64,000 bases of DNA from NCBI RefSeq assembly GCF_932274485.2, contig NC_065880.2, positions 51,508,894 through 51,572,893 on the forward strand, in the 5' to 3' direction. Origin of the DNA: Patella vulgata. Its lineage: Eukaryota > Mollusca > Gastropoda > Patellidae. Shown here one piece after another: positions 1 to 12,230 of this stretch. The translations under genes and the position numbers were made by a program. The notes below the pieces were generated by a model. That model was given only the letters and a program-made list of their open reading frames with translations, searched no databases and was not told the origin of the DNA. Position 1 is the stretch's first letter; each line of letters opens with the position of its first letter.

Positions 1-90
1 AGGAGCACTCAACTTTTCATGGGAAATAAAATCTAGATTTATTTACAGAACTCTTGCAAAAACGTGTGAAGGGATATCCACACAGAACAT

Positions 91-945
91 TAAAGATAGG
101 TTGCCAGGTAGCCACAGCAGCTAAATTGTCCGGGCAGTCAACAAGACTTGTCGTATACTTTTTTTACTTTTGTCGGGAATGAAACATTTATAATACACTA
201 AAATCTGATTTTAGAGTAACAACTCATTAAGTAATTATCAGAAAAGCATTAGAATTTGTTTGACTAATGCTTATGTTTTGTATACAAAACATTAAATATC
301 ATGGATTAAGCTGTTCAAATTATCAAAACCCATTGAAAATCAATATACCTTTTAGTTTCAAGACCTTAAACTCTGTGTATCAAGCCAAAGTCAATCGAAA
401 CGATTATATATAGGCGTAAACTCGGTGTATAAATATAAAATCAATCGGATGATAACTATGGTCATAAAGTATCCACAAAATTTTTCAAAGTGATCCAGTT
501 TCATAACTCTGGCAGTAGTAATCGAAAATTGTTGAAAATCAGTAGGCTTCTTTGTCTCCTGACCTTATACACTGTGTATAAATTTAAAGTCAATCGGATA
601 TAAACTTCAGCCTCTAGAGTATCTACAAGATTTTTCAAAGTGATCAAGAGCCATAACCCGGGCAGTAATTATAGGAAATTGTTGAAAATCAATAGGATTC
701 TTTGTCTCATGACCTTACTGTGTATAATTTAAAGTCAGTCGGATATTAACTTTAGCCTTGAGAGCGTTAACTCTGGCAGTTATTTTTGGAAATTAATAGG
801 CTTCTCCATCTCATGACCTTAAACACTGTGTATAAATTTAAAGTCAATCGGATATTAACTTTAGCCTCAAGAACTTCCACAAGCAATTGTGGATGACGGA
901 CCAACAGACGGACAGGGGCGACGACAATATATGACCACATTTCAC
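91..945 (+). mobile_element. Family E satellite-core element
   Basis: It begins with the family E head (GGTTGCCAGG, then CCACAGCAGCTAA) and ends with GGACAGGGGCGACGACAA followed by a weak form of the ATGTGGGCGTATAAAA end. Between them are degenerate tandem monomers of about 145-148 bp, each with a phrase like TAAATTTAAAGTCAATCGG (near 424, 572, 717 and 827). The last spacing is shorter, about 110 bp. No protein is encoded; small open frames here come from the repeat. Other copies lie at 19382, 41981, 51995, 59150, 61126 and 61975. Confidence 0.75.
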
Positions 946-1144
946 CTGAGCCTCTTGTGCAAGGAACCAAGTCAAACTGGATACCGAGTCAAACGGCGAC
1001 ATGGTTCCACATTCAGTTGGTTAGTACTGAATGATCTAGGTGAATTGACGTATAAATGCCTTGTTTATGTGCCTTGTTAATTACCTTTTGCCAATGAGAA
1101 ATGATAAGATTATTTTATAATTAGTAAATCATGTTTATTTTATT

Positions 1145-2410
1145 GTCCCCCGCCTTTAGAAGAAAGCAGGGGACTATTAAAATGGGTTCGTCTGTCCGTC
1201 CATCTGTCCTTCACACTTTTCGGGACACAATAATTCATTCTAATTGAGTTCGAATATTCACACTTGGCGTAGCTGTCTATTAGGTGAATGCCTTGATGGA
1301 GTTCAAAGATGAGAATTTTCGGCTTAGGGTAAGCAGAGATAAGCAATTTGATTGGTTGATGCTTTGGGACACGATAACTTTAGTTCTGATTAAGTGAGAG
1401 TGATGAAACTTGGTGTATAGTTTCATTACATCAATACCTTGACTAAGTTCGAACATTTTCTGCACGGGGTAAGCAGAGCGATAAGCAGTTAGATTGGCCG
1501 AGACTTTGGAACACAATAACTCTCCTTCTAATTGAGCTAGAATGTTCAAACTTAGTGTAGGTGTTTATTAGGTCAATGCCTTGATGGAGTTCGAAGATGA
1601 GCATTTTCTGCTTAGGGTAAGGAAAGATAAGCAATTTGATTGGTTGATGCTTTGGGACATGATAACTTTAGTTCTAATTAAGTGAGAGTGAGGACATTTG
1701 GTGTATTGCTTTATTACATCAATACCTTGACTAAGTTTGATGATGAAAATATTCTGCTGAGGGTAAGCAGAGCGATAAGCAATTTGATTGGTGGAGACTT
1801 TGGAACACAATAACTCTCGTTCTAATTGAGGTAGAATGTTCAAACTTGGTGTAGGCGTTCATTAGGTGAATTCCTTGATGGAGTTCGATGATGAACATTG
1901 TCTGCTTACGGTAAGCAGAGATAAGCAATTTGAATATTTGATTGGTTGATGCTTTGGGACACGATAACTTTGGTTATAATGAAGTGAGAGCGATGAAACT
2001 CGGAATATAGATTCATTATATCATTACCTTGACTAAGTTCGATGGTGAGAATTTTCTGCTTAGGCTAAGGAGCGATAAGCAATTTGATTGGTCAAGACTT
2101 TGGAACATAACAACTCTGCTTTTAATTGAGGTATAATGGTTAAACTTGATGTAGATGTTCATTAGGTGAATGTCTTGACTGAGTTCAATGATTAACATTT
2201 CGAGCTGAAGCTAAGCAGAACTAATCAATTTTATTGGTCGATGCTTTGGGACAAGATAATCTTGATTTCTATCTGGTAGAGAGGGATGAAACTTAGTGTA
2301 CAGTTTGATTGCTCGATACTTTTGAAAAAAATAAGTGTGTGATTAATGAATATGTGTCATCTATTTATTTTGGGATTTCGGCAGGGGACATAAGTCTCAC
2401 TGTTGGCTTG
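1145..2410 (+). mobile_element. Family A satellite-core element, copy 1
   Basis: It starts with a near-perfect hairpin, GTCCCCCGCC...GCAGGGGAC, and ends with GGGGAC plus TTGGCTTGTT. The GTCCCC and GGGGAC ends form a short terminal inverted repeat. A TCTGTCCGTC microsatellite follows the left hairpin. The core is an alternating dimer array: one half-unit carries GATTGGTTGATGCTTTGGG and the other GAGACTTTGGAACACAATA. Each half-unit is about 145 bp and the dimer about 286-293 bp. Many short open frames here share the same peptides and are repeat artefacts. Confidence 0.8.
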
Positions 2411-4668
2411 TTTGATTATAGGCACTAATATTGAGATCAGCTGTAATAAAAAATCAGATACATGTTAAGGTTTGTATAATTCCACTTTTTATTGTTTAAT
2501 GTTTTAACTTCCGTCCATATATGTTTTATCTTGGCATATTCTTGCTGCCAACCCTAGTTGGTGGGGGTATTTTTGTTTTCTGACAACACATATAGTATAT
2601 GGAATGCCAAGTTTCACTACTCTGTGGGTGTCGGGGTAGTTAAGCTGTATGTTTGAATTATGGCATGGGCTGAGAAGAACTTCAGGATTTTTCAAACGCT
2701 GTCATCACTTATCAGGGATGATGGCTGACAAGGAAAGTACCAAGGTCCACCCATATACATATTGGTGTGTATGTAAAACAACCCTTCACATAAACATGGA
2801 ACTAAAAATGATTATATTTTTGTCTCAAAATGACCAGAGTATTGTTGAGACATTAAACCTCATGCAATTCACTGAATCTAAATCTAAATAAGCTTTAGGA
2901 AAATACCTATCATTGTAAATTGACTATTTCTCATTGTAAGAGAGGTAGTGAGCATAGAACCGACTCCTACAAATCATCAAGTCACTATATCCATGGGCGA
3001 AAGTGGGGGGGGGGGATAAGGCCATATAAAAAAAAAAATTCTTTCTCAAATAAAGAGTCACATTAATTACTGTGCATCCATTTTTTCCCTTGGTTACAGG
3101 AAATACCTCGATAAAACATATCTGATTGAAACCAGAAATGTACCATAGGCTCAGTTATCACTACACAACACTGATAAATGTTATTGACTACCATAGAGCA
3201 TGATGAGATAAATGTGATATTTATAAAAAGTCATTTAGCCAAGTGGTGATCCTTTGACAAAATAAAAACAACAAGAAAGTAAAAACTACCTCCCCACATT
3301 AGATTATTGAAAGGATTGACTGAGAACAGCAGTATTTTATTTGAATGGCCTGATGTGCTATAAGATCTATGTTTAAGAGAGTTTAATATGTTTTAGAGTC
3401 CACCACGTGATGGAGGTCAGGGAGGTGAGATGTCTATAGCACCAGGTACAGCCAGCTCAGCTAGGAACTGAAATAACTGTAGAAAGAAAAGGTTCAAGAT
3501 TCATATCTTAGGGGTTGTCTGTGATATAATATGGCATCCAGAAGTGCTTACTGACTTGATTCAAAGGACGTTGAAATATAAACGCCAAACTATAGACAAG
3601 TATTTTACATGAATTCTGGATAGTGAAGTGAAACGATGTCATTGCCACCATTCAGAGTCGTTTTGCATCTGATTGTTGCTTGTAATCCGTGTGATTTTAA
3701 ACTCAATTGTTATTTAAAATTTGTAGATAAAAGATATATATATTATATATTTGTAATGGAAAACTAGGATATAGTGACAACTAAGTTGTTTGAAAAGTTT
3801 CTTTATTAAATTGAAGTAACGTTGATGGATCAAATGTAGAAATTATAAACACATTTGAAGTACAATATTGAATTTGATAATAGATCTCATGACTCTGTAA
3901 TTTGTTAATATTATGTTTGATCAATAATTTAATAACAAATATCATTCTCTCTTATAACAAATGTATAAAAAAAATTCTACATAATAATCTGAGGATTCCT
4001 GTGGCAGAAGTAAATCATGTATTTCCTGCATTATATATATATGTAAAATTAGAAACAAACAAAAAACTAAATCACACAGAATGGCAGTCTAAACAATTAC
4101 TGTATTATTCAATCTACCTGTGGAACTTATAAACATTTTACATTTATAACATTCATAAACCCTGTTGTTCCGTGGTCACAAATTTGTTGAAGATCTAGAG
4201 GCTAAAGTTATCCAGTTAACTTGAAATTTCAAGGTAGTGTTTCTGTTCATGAGATAATGAAGTTTTTAGATTTTCTCCTAATTGTGAAAAGTAGTTATTA
4301 AATATTGTAAAATCTTGTAGAAGCTCTATAGGTTAAAGTTAGGCGTCGGGAAGAAGCATGTAGAATTATATTGATGTCTGTTTTGGCCACTTACAGACTG
4401 CTGGGACGTACTGTGTTTTCTTGCCTCACAACTTATCATAAAGTGTCAGTAATGAAATATCAGTAACACTAAATTACAGGTTTTATTTTTACCTCTTTAA
4501 CAAATAAAATAAAACCCAAGATTTATTCAACTGACAACTAGATATGCAGGATGACTTCAAGAATAGTATGAATGTACTTTATCCAACTATCAAGTGTAAA
4601 GATATCAAAGTTTCAGAATAGATTCAGGAGCAGTAGAACATCAGTACCAAGGGCATACTCTTTTTGTT
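2411..4668. other. Gene-free stretch
   Basis: I see no supported gene. The stretch is AT-rich with a short G run near 3006 and an A run near 3030. Around 4165-4345 there is a decayed piece that resembles family E monomers. Frames of up to about 80 codons show no recognisable protein and no splice context. Confidence 0.5.
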
Positions 4669-5820
4669 GTCCCCCACCTTTCGAAGAAAGCAGGGGATTA
4701 TTAAAATGGGTTTGTCTATCCGTCACACTTTTTGGGACACAATAACTCTTTCCAATTGAGCTAGAATGTTCAAACTTGGTGTAGGGGTTTATTAGGTCAG
4801 TGCATTGATGGAGTTCGAAGATGAGAACTTTCTGCTTAGGGTAAGCAGAGATAAGCAATTTGATTGGTTGATGCTTTGGACACGATACTTTAGTTCTAAT
4901 TAAGTGAGAGTGATGAAACTGGGCGTATAGTTTCATTACATCAATACCTTGACTAAGTTCAATAATGAGCCTTTTCTGCTCAGTGTAAGCAGAGCGATAA
5001 GCAATTTGATTGGCCACGACTTTGTAATTCAATATCTCTCCTAATTGAGCTAGAATGTTCAAACTTGGTGTAGGTGTTTATTAAGTGAATGCCTTGATGG
5101 AGTTCGAAGATGAGCATTTTAGTTCTAATTAAGTGAGAGTGAGGACACTTGGTGTATAGTTTTATCACTTCAATAACTTGACTAAGTTCATAATAAGCAT
5201 TTTCTGCTTAGGGTAAGCAGAGTGATAAGCAATTTGTTTGGTCGAGACTTTGAAACATGATAATTCTCCTTCTTATTGAGGTAGAATTTTCAAACTTGGT
5301 GTAGGCGTTTATTAGGTGAATATCTTAATGGAGTTCGATGATAAACATTGTCTGCTTACGGTAAGCAGAGATAAGCAATCTGATTGGTTTTAATTAAATG
5401 AGAGTGATGAAACTCTGAGTATAGATTCATTATATCATTACCTTGACTAAGTTTGATGATGAGAATTTTCTGCTTAGGCTAAGGATTGATAAGCATTTTG
5501 ATTGGTCAAGACTTTGGAACATAACAACTCTGCTTTTAATTGAGGTAGAATGTTTAAACTTGATGTAGATGTTCATTAGGTGAATGTCTTGACTGAGTTC
5601 AATGATTAACATTTGAGCTAAAGCTAAGCAGAGCTAAGCAATTTCATTGGTCGATGCTTTGGGACAAGATAACTTTGATTCTATCTGATGAAACTTGGTG
5701 TATAGGTGATAATCTGTTTGATTGCTTGATACTTTTGAAAAAAATAAATGTGCGATAAATGTGTCATCTATTTATTTTGAGATTTAGGTGGGGGACATCA
5801 GCCTCACTGTTGGCTTGTTG
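4669..5820 (+). mobile_element. Family A satellite-core element, copy 2
   Basis: It has the same layout as the copy at 1145: a GTCCCCCACC hairpin start, a short TCTATCCGTC stretch, alternating half-monomers of about 145 bp, and an end of GGTGGGGGAC followed by AGCCTCACTGTTGGCTTGTT. AGCC...GGCT near the right end can pair into a second hairpin. A 149-codon frame on the minus strand is repeat-derived and contains the usual family A peptides. Confidence 0.8.
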
Positions 5821-6445
5821 GTTAAAGATGGACTGAAATGACAAATACACACTTCTCATGAATAAGATCCATCAATTTTGATTTCGTCCTGAAAAAGCTC
5901 AGATTTGTGTTATTCACCAAAACAAAACAAAAGTTGAGATAAATTTGAGAATGTTTTTATGGTGCATATTTTAAATAAGATCTAATTTGTATGCAAAGTC
6001 AAATTAGTTTTGGTGTTAAATTAAAAAAAAAAAAAACTTGTGTATCATTTACATTGCCTCATTTTAGAGTAAATGTTGTAGTTTCACATGTTATAATTTT
6101 TTAAATGTCAAGCTTAGATTATATCGTCACAACTTAAAAAGTCACATCTTACAGAAGTTATGTAATTGTATTTTAAATGAGATATGACATAATGAATTCT
6201 TTCTCTTGTTCACTTTTCAGTCCAAAGAATTTTTACTTCAAAGCCAATATTTTTCATTTCTATGTTAAATGTATATGTGAAACATTGTATATATTAACCC
6301 GAACAAAATGATTCTAGCTTTTCTAACTGTTTCAGCAGAAAAGTATGGTTTGTAATTCCTTGTTGATATAAAATAATTACAATACTTTAATTATGCCATT
6401 CTTATGTATTGGTTGTCTACAGGGTTGTTGAATTTAGGGGCATAG
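5821..6445. other. Gene-free AT-rich stretch
   Basis: AT-rich sequence with short A and T runs. I see no gene, RNA or clear repeat. Confidence 0.5.
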
Positions 6446-6880
6446 TTTGTGTCGAGTGGAGGGGGATCACGTGGCTAAGTGGGTAAGACGCTGGCTCGCT
6501 AGCCTGGAGATGGGTGTTCGATCCCTGCATTGGCCGAGAAAGTTCATTCATTTCCCCTTGTCAATGATGCAGAATGGAGGGCCTGACAAGGACAGCTGTC
6601 TAGTCATTCGGATGGGACGAAAAACTGAGGTCCCGTGTACACATTGGCGTGCACGTTAAAGATCCGTTGGGATTCGATATAAGAGTAGGCTGTAGCGTCG
6701 CTGCCCAGGCAAAATTTCCCTCATATCCCACTGTATGGCGTATGCCCGTCTTCATTAGCCCAGCTTAGGAGCAGAACAGTAGGACGTTAAACCCCATTCC
6801 ATTTCATTTCATTTTTGTGTCGAGTGGAGTTAAACCCCCGTCTCTCTTTCTCTCTGTAACCTCACTGCCACCCCCCCCCC
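6433..6880 (+). repeat. SINE-2 tail fragment split by SINE-1
   Basis: The bases on either side of the SINE-1 insertion (CATAGTTTGTGTCGAGTGG, then TTAAACCCCCGTCTCTCTTT) match the 3' part of SINE-2 at 33990-34060, and at 56398-56450 on the other strand. The SINE-1 copy therefore landed in an older SINE-2 remnant. A C-run follows near 6871. Confidence 0.55.
6462..6813 (+). mobile_element. tRNA-derived SINE (SINE-1), full length
   Basis: The 5' head looks like a tRNA gene with pol III promoter boxes: box A in TGGCTAAGTGGG and box B in GTGTTCGATCCC. A conserved body follows, then the 3' end AGGACGTTAAACCCC and an ATTTC-repeat tail. It is flanked by a 16-bp direct repeat TTTGTGTCGAGTGGAG at 6446-6461 and 6814-6829. 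This is a target-site duplication typical of LINE-driven retroposition. The target itself resembles the 3' part of SINE-2. It does not encode protein. Confidence 0.9.
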
Positions 6881-6889
6881 CCCCAAACT

Positions 6890-9766
6890 TTAAAGGGGAA
6901 TTATTGGAAATTAAATAAAAAGTTGACAGTTCTTGCTATAATAGTCAAAAAATAGATAACATAAATAGAATATGCTGCAAATTTAAGTCAAATTGCTCAA
7001 CTCTGAACCAAGATATTGGCTTTTGAATTATAGGCTAGTCTTCGATCATCATCATTACTAAAGTTGATACAATAAAAACAAAGTCTCCTTGTCTCTATGT
7101 GTGGGTCGCTTAAAGGGTGCAATTCTTAATGGATTGTCTTGAATCTTTGGATACTTATTCCTTATACCCTAAGGATGATCCCTACTGTTTCTGGTGCATG
7201 CCCGACCCTCAGGGTCAGAGCCACGCCCAATTTTTTGTATTTGTGGATTATCTTGAAACTTTGCGTACTAATTCCTTATACCCTAAGGATCATCCCTATT
7301 GTTTGTGGTGTATGCCCAACCCCCAGGGACAGAGCCAAACCCATTTTTTGTATTTGTCATCTACAGGATGCATTTCTTCATGGATCATCTTGAAAATTTT
7401 TCATACTTATTCCTTATACTTTAAGGATGACCTCTATTTTTTCTCGGTGCATGCCTGACCCCCCTGAGACAGCCATGCCCAATTTGTGTATCTGTGTGTC
7501 GCCTACTTTTGAAAGTTTGCAAACCTATTCTCTATACCCTAAGGTAGATTCCTATTGCTTTTGTTGAATGCCACACCCATTTTTATACAACATTCATAAT
7601 TTTGAGGTATTATGCTGTCGCCCCTCTGTGGGTCACCTACAGGGCGCAATTCTTAATGAATTTATACATTATACCCTAAGGATGATCCCTATTGTTTTTG
7701 GTGGATGCCCAACCCCCAGGGGCAGAGCCACGCCCATTTTTTTGTATTTGGTTGTCATCTAAAATCATCTTGAAACCTTGCATACTTATTCCTTATACCC
7801 CAAGGTTCACCCCTATAGTTTTTTGGTGCATCTGAAACCCCAATGGGGCAGTGCCATTCCTATTTTTTCTTTGTGTGTCGTCTGCAGGACGTAATTCTTA
7901 ATGAATCGTCATGAAAACTTTTCATACTTATTCCTTATACCCTAAGGATGACCTCTTTTATTTTGGTGCATGCTCAATCCCCTGGGGCACAGCCACACTC
8001 AATTTTTGTGTGTCGCCTACAGGCCGCAATTCTTAACACATTATGTTTGAAACTTTACATATCTATTCCTTATACCCTAAGGATGATCCCTATTGTGTTT
8101 GCTGAATGCCCGAGACCCAGGGGCTGAGTCACACCCAGTTTTTCTTTGTGTGTCTGTGTTTTGCCTACAGGCCACAATTCTTAATGGATAATCTTGGAAC
8201 TTGGTATATTTATTCCTTATAGCCTAAGGACGACAACTATAGATTTTGGTGCTTGTCCCATATCCTAGGGGCAGAGCCACACCGACTTTTTGTTTTTATC
8301 GTATACTGGCCACAATTCTGAATGGATCATCTTCAAATTTGGCATATATATTCCTTATAGCCTAAGGGGGGCCACGCCCAATTTTTATGTTTAGTGTCTG
8401 ACACCCACAATTCTGAATGGATTATCTTGGAACTTGGTATACTTATTCCTTATACCACAAGGATGGCGACAATTGATTTTGGTTCCTGATCCAACCCACA
8501 GGGGTGTGGTACCATACCCACTTTTTTTGTTAATTTTTTGTCTGTAAATACTCTACAGGCTGCAATTATTAACAAATTTTGTTCAAATTCGGCATATCAA
8601 TCATTTCAATAACAGGGTTGTACATATTTATTTTGTTACACATATATCCAATGATTCCAATCCCCAGAGGCAGAGCCAAGTCCAATTTTTGTGTTTAACA
8701 TCCACGGGCTGCAATTCTGAATGGATCCTCTTGGAACTTTGCATATTTATTACTTATACCGGTACCACAAAATCGGCAACTATTTATTTTGGTGCATGCC
8801 CCGACCCTCTGGGGTGGTGTCACACCCACTTTTTGATAATATTTAGTCTGTAAATTTGCAAAACAGACCCAAGGTCTAGCCTTCTTTGCATTTTGTCCTA
8901 TAGTCATTACAGCCATTTCATATTAAAAAGTACCATATCAATCAAAGCAGGAATGTGGACGTATATTGCAGCTCTAGTGGTATATTGATTTTGGTGCATG
9001 TCCCGACCCCCAGGGGCAGAGCCACACCCAATTTTTATGTTTATCATATACAGGCCGCAATTTTGAATGGATCATCTTCAAATTTGGCATATATATATTC
9101 CTTATAGCCTAATTACGGTAACTATTGATTTTGGTGCATTCCCCGACACCCAGGGGCAGAGCCGCAGCGATATTTTTTGTTTAGCATCTGAAGGCCACAA
9201 TTCTGAATGGATTATCTTTCAGCTTGGTATACTTATTCCTTATACCCTCAGGACGGCCGGCAACTTGATTTTGATGCATGATCCGCCCCGCTTGTGCGGT
9301 GCCACACCCACTTTTTGTTAATATTTTGTCTGTAAATATCTACAGGTTGCAAGATTTGGATCCAATTCAGCATGATCCATCATAGATAGGGTTGTACCTA
9401 CTTATATTGTTCCATATCCAACCCCCATGGGCTAAGCCATGCCCAAATTTTGTGTTGATCGTCTACAGGCTGCAATTCTAAATGTATCATCTTGGAACTT
9501 TGCATATTTATACTGTAAAGACAACAATTTTTATTTTGGTGCATGCCCCCACCCCCAGGAATGTGGATGCATATTGCAGCGGTACCTACGATCTCCTTCA
9601 CAAAATGTATTGCAATCCGCTAAATATCGCAGACTAGCGATGGCTTCGAGAGTTGTTTATGGTCTGGATAAGTTAATTAATGGCTAATTAATAATTTAGA
9701 TAACATTTCAGGCCTAAAGAAAGACCTGCAATAGGCAGATTTAGCTCTTTCATAATGTATGTTTAA
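6890..9766 (+). mobile_element. Family K TTAA-flanked element with satellite core (long form)
   Basis: The outer 150-200 bp on each side match, in inverse orientation, the 411-bp element at 36025-36435. Shared landmarks are the CTATAATAGT segment, the GATCATCATTACTAAAGT segment, the GATCGCAGGCTAGCGATG segment and the end CATAATGTATGTTTAAG. Both ends lie at TTAA (6890-6893 and 9763-9766), and the right end is an inverted copy of the family's left end. In this copy about 2.5 kb of satellite monomers sits in the middle. No transposase is present. TTAA ends suggest mobilisation by a piggyBac-type enzyme, which is inference. Confidence 0.75.
7085..9600 (+). repeat. Degenerate satellite array inside family K
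   Basis: Roughly 15-20 monomers carry the phrases TTATACCCTAAGGATGATCC, TTTTGGTGCATGCCC and CCCAGGGGCAGAGCCA. Landmarks near 7170, 7276, 7412, 7533, 7670, 7794, 7936, 8070 and 8216 give spacings of about 105-146 bp. Later monomers (8300-9580) are more diverged. Open frames of up to 113 codons in this array repeat with the monomer and are not genes. Confidence 0.85.
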
Positions 9767-10480
9767 GTATTCGACTTGGGATGGCACTCAGGGTTACAGA
9801 TATGCTTAAAATGGGTTAGCTGTTTCACTGAAATAGGGCCTGCTCATCAAGGGTGGATTCTTAACCTTGAGTGTATGTGGTCATTTGCAGTTTTTGGACA
9901 ATATCTAATTTTCATGGCTTAATTCATGCTAAAATGTACTCAAATTGATTATTTAACTATCTGATAGATAATCACCGAGCTTGGATTCTGTCAGATTTAT
10001 AAAAGGGCTATAAGGTTGCGCTGGCTGTTGACTGAATTGAATTTATTGTTGGACCCCTTAGATTCAACTGTCAATATTGTAATTTGCAAGAAATTGACAA
10101 TCTCTTTATTAAGAATGTTGATGTCAAAACTCATTTTACTATGGACCCAAATCAAAGAGATCAAGCCATTTTCATTAACAAATTTGAATCTTCATCTCAT
10201 AAAACTTGAAGTGTGACAGTTAATGTTATTGCAAGGAATTGAAATTCTAGTTAACATTGATGTTTTGTTGCTTCTGCCGCTCTGGTCTCAGACTAGCAAT
10301 TATTTTCCTGTTGACTTCAATGTTAAATTGCTGTAACATCACAGACTGTAGCTTTTTGCTCAACATTCCGTTGGTTCCAATCTTTATAGGCACAATGGGG
10401 ACCACATTTGGCAATCTCCTCATCATAATTTTGTAGGGGGTTGACCGTTTTGATTTTTTGCTATGGGAACTTGATGTTGA
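9767..10480. other. Gene-free stretch
   Basis: No gene is supported. A 66-codon frame at 10016 has no recognisable features. A short segment near 9845-9900 (TTAACCTTGAGTGT) resembles the tail of the SINE-like sequence at 19852. Confidence 0.45.
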
Positions 10481-11175
10481 CTAGGGTGAACATCTCACTT
10501 CGGACACAATGATTGTGCTGCAGAAAGACACTTTACACCCCCTATCCCTCCGCTGTAATATCATCAGTATTACCCAAAACTGCTATGAAATTGCAAATTT
10601 GATCCCTTTTCTCAAATTCTACACCAAAAATCAACCAAATAATGCAGGAAGAGGGGAGAGAAAAAATTAAGGGAAAAAATGTTTATATTTCACACTACAT
10701 CAAGAATTTAAGGGAATTATAAACCTGTAACGGTAAATCTCTTTGAACTTTGGGGTATATTCTATGCCCAGAATAACTTGCGGCCTGAAAGTCAGGGGAG
10801 GTTTTGGATATATACAGGGAAATTTGGGGTTATTCTACTGAAAGATTTTCTTTAAACAGGTAACAGGTTATTCTTCCAGACAGAGGAACAAATGGTCATG
10901 TTTTTGCACTTAAATTTGTATGAAGTTGACCACCAAAATTTTGAGGTACACAAACTTGAAGAAGTATACTACAAACATGTACATGTAACTACATGTAGTT
11001 GCCGTACATCCGTAGCCAACCTGATAACCCCCGTTATCCTTCCGCCTCAAAATCATGAATATTTACCAAAACCTGGCAGAAAATGTTAATTCAAACCCTA
11101 TTTGTCCATTCTAGACCAAAAAATCAACAAAAATGGGCATGCAAAAGGGGGGAAAAGAGACAGAGAGAGAATTCC
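10480..11175 (+). repeat. Family L dispersed repeat, tandem
   Basis: Two or three diverged monomers share the phrases CCCTCCGC or CTTCCGCCTC, CAAATTCTACACCAAAAATC or CATTCTAGACCAAAAAATC, and GCAAAAGGGG. The same phrases flank the family A insertion at 39462-40692 and follow the D fragment near 47455. The 65-codon frame at 10892 lies in this repeat. Confidence 0.55.
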
Positions 11176-11287
11176 TATAAATAGACGAACTACGGTCTGC
11201 CTCCCTCTGCAAGATTATGGATTATCTCCCTTTGGCATGAAAACTAAAAGCATCACCTTTACAATTTTCTGAGAATTGGCCATCTGT

Positions 11288-11405
11288 GGAATGGCCTAGT
11301 GGTCTAGAGTGCTGGCCGGTCACCTCTGGCTTGTGGCTGTGGTTTCAATCCCTGGTGTTAGCGTATGTGCCTTGGAGATAGGGGTGCCTTCTCAACCTTG
11401 TCTAT
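11288..11405 (+). mobile_element. tRNA-like SINE head
   Basis: TGGCCTAGTGGTCTAGAG followed about 45 bp later by GTGGTTTCAATCCC is the spacing and form of pol III box A and box B. The remainder (GGGGTGCCTTCTCAACCTTG) resembles the sequence after the tRNA-like head at 19852. It is probably a third SINE family or a truncated copy. It is not a functional tRNA, because no acceptor stem is seen. Confidence 0.5.
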
Positions 11406-12172
11406 TAGCAGAATATAATTGTGAGGGTTGACATACTAATTAATTAACACAAAATAAAACATATAAGCTTTAAATTCTAATTTATTGCAGTAGAATTAAA
11501 AAAAAAAAAATGATTTGAAAAATAACTACTGTACATTTATTTTGTATAGTTGTACAAGAATTGCTTTTATCACAATATTTTCATTCAAAAGGCCACGAAA
11601 TAGGGACTGGCTTTGTCATAAATAATATTTCTTATAAGTGGAAATTATTTTCCTTAAAAAAAATAAAAGACAATGGTTAAAATTTATAGCACTTCCTTAG
11701 TTTGGTTCTCAGTTCTCATATTATTCCTTAAAGGGGCAGTCTCAGATTTCACAGGGTGCAGTAAATAAAAGTGGGGTTAAGTGTGTAAATTGAACGTCAA
11801 AGAGAAGATATATAGCTTATTTCCTGCGTCTGAAAACTTCAATTCAAAATATTGAATATGATTGCTCTATTTTCTTAAGTTCAATCTTCAATTGCATTAG
11901 CAATAACTTCTGAAGGTATTTAGAAATGGTTTTCCAGGATATCAGTGTGGAAATGGGGGACTTACGGAAAATTGAAAGCTTGTTTTTATTCGAAAAAGTA
12001 TCAGAGACTCAGACAGTTGAACAGGACTAGGATAAAGTTTCGTTAGAGTCCTCCACCGAATTAACCCAAATATTTCTGGACTTCTCCTTTAAAAAAATAC
12101 ATTAACATTATTACATGTGTCTCAAAATGCAGTCTTATCATTTATTTCATAAGATTAAATTATATAATAAAA
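11406..12172. other. Gene-free stretch downstream of the V-ATPase gene
   Basis: AT-rich sequence with an A run near 11500. I see no exon or clear repeat. It lies just beyond the poly(A) signals of the V-ATPase gene. Confidence 0.5.
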
Positions 12173-12178
12173 TTTATT
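12173..12178 (-). terminator. Poly(A) signal of the V-ATPase subunit a gene
   Basis: On the minus strand AATAAA lies about 53 nt after the TAA stop at 12231. A second AATAAA lies at about 12141-12146. Together they suggest a short 3' UTR. Confidence 0.65.
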
Positions 12179-12230
12179 TGTTCTGAAATATTAACTGTTA
12201 TCATTAAATGGCACACCTCTCTCAGTCGAT

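Noticed and set aside
4613-5062. 149-codon minus-strand frame
   Set aside because: It is made of family A monomers. The same peptides appear in frames at 1140-2200 and 39974-40764.
6462-6540. tRNA gene candidate with box A and box B
   Set aside because: It is the head of a SINE: there is no matching acceptor stem, and it continues into a SINE body with target duplications.
7117-7458. 113-codon open frame with repeated PQGQS-type peptides
   Set aside because: It lies fully in the family K satellite array, the peptide repeats with the monomer, and other frames show the same pattern.
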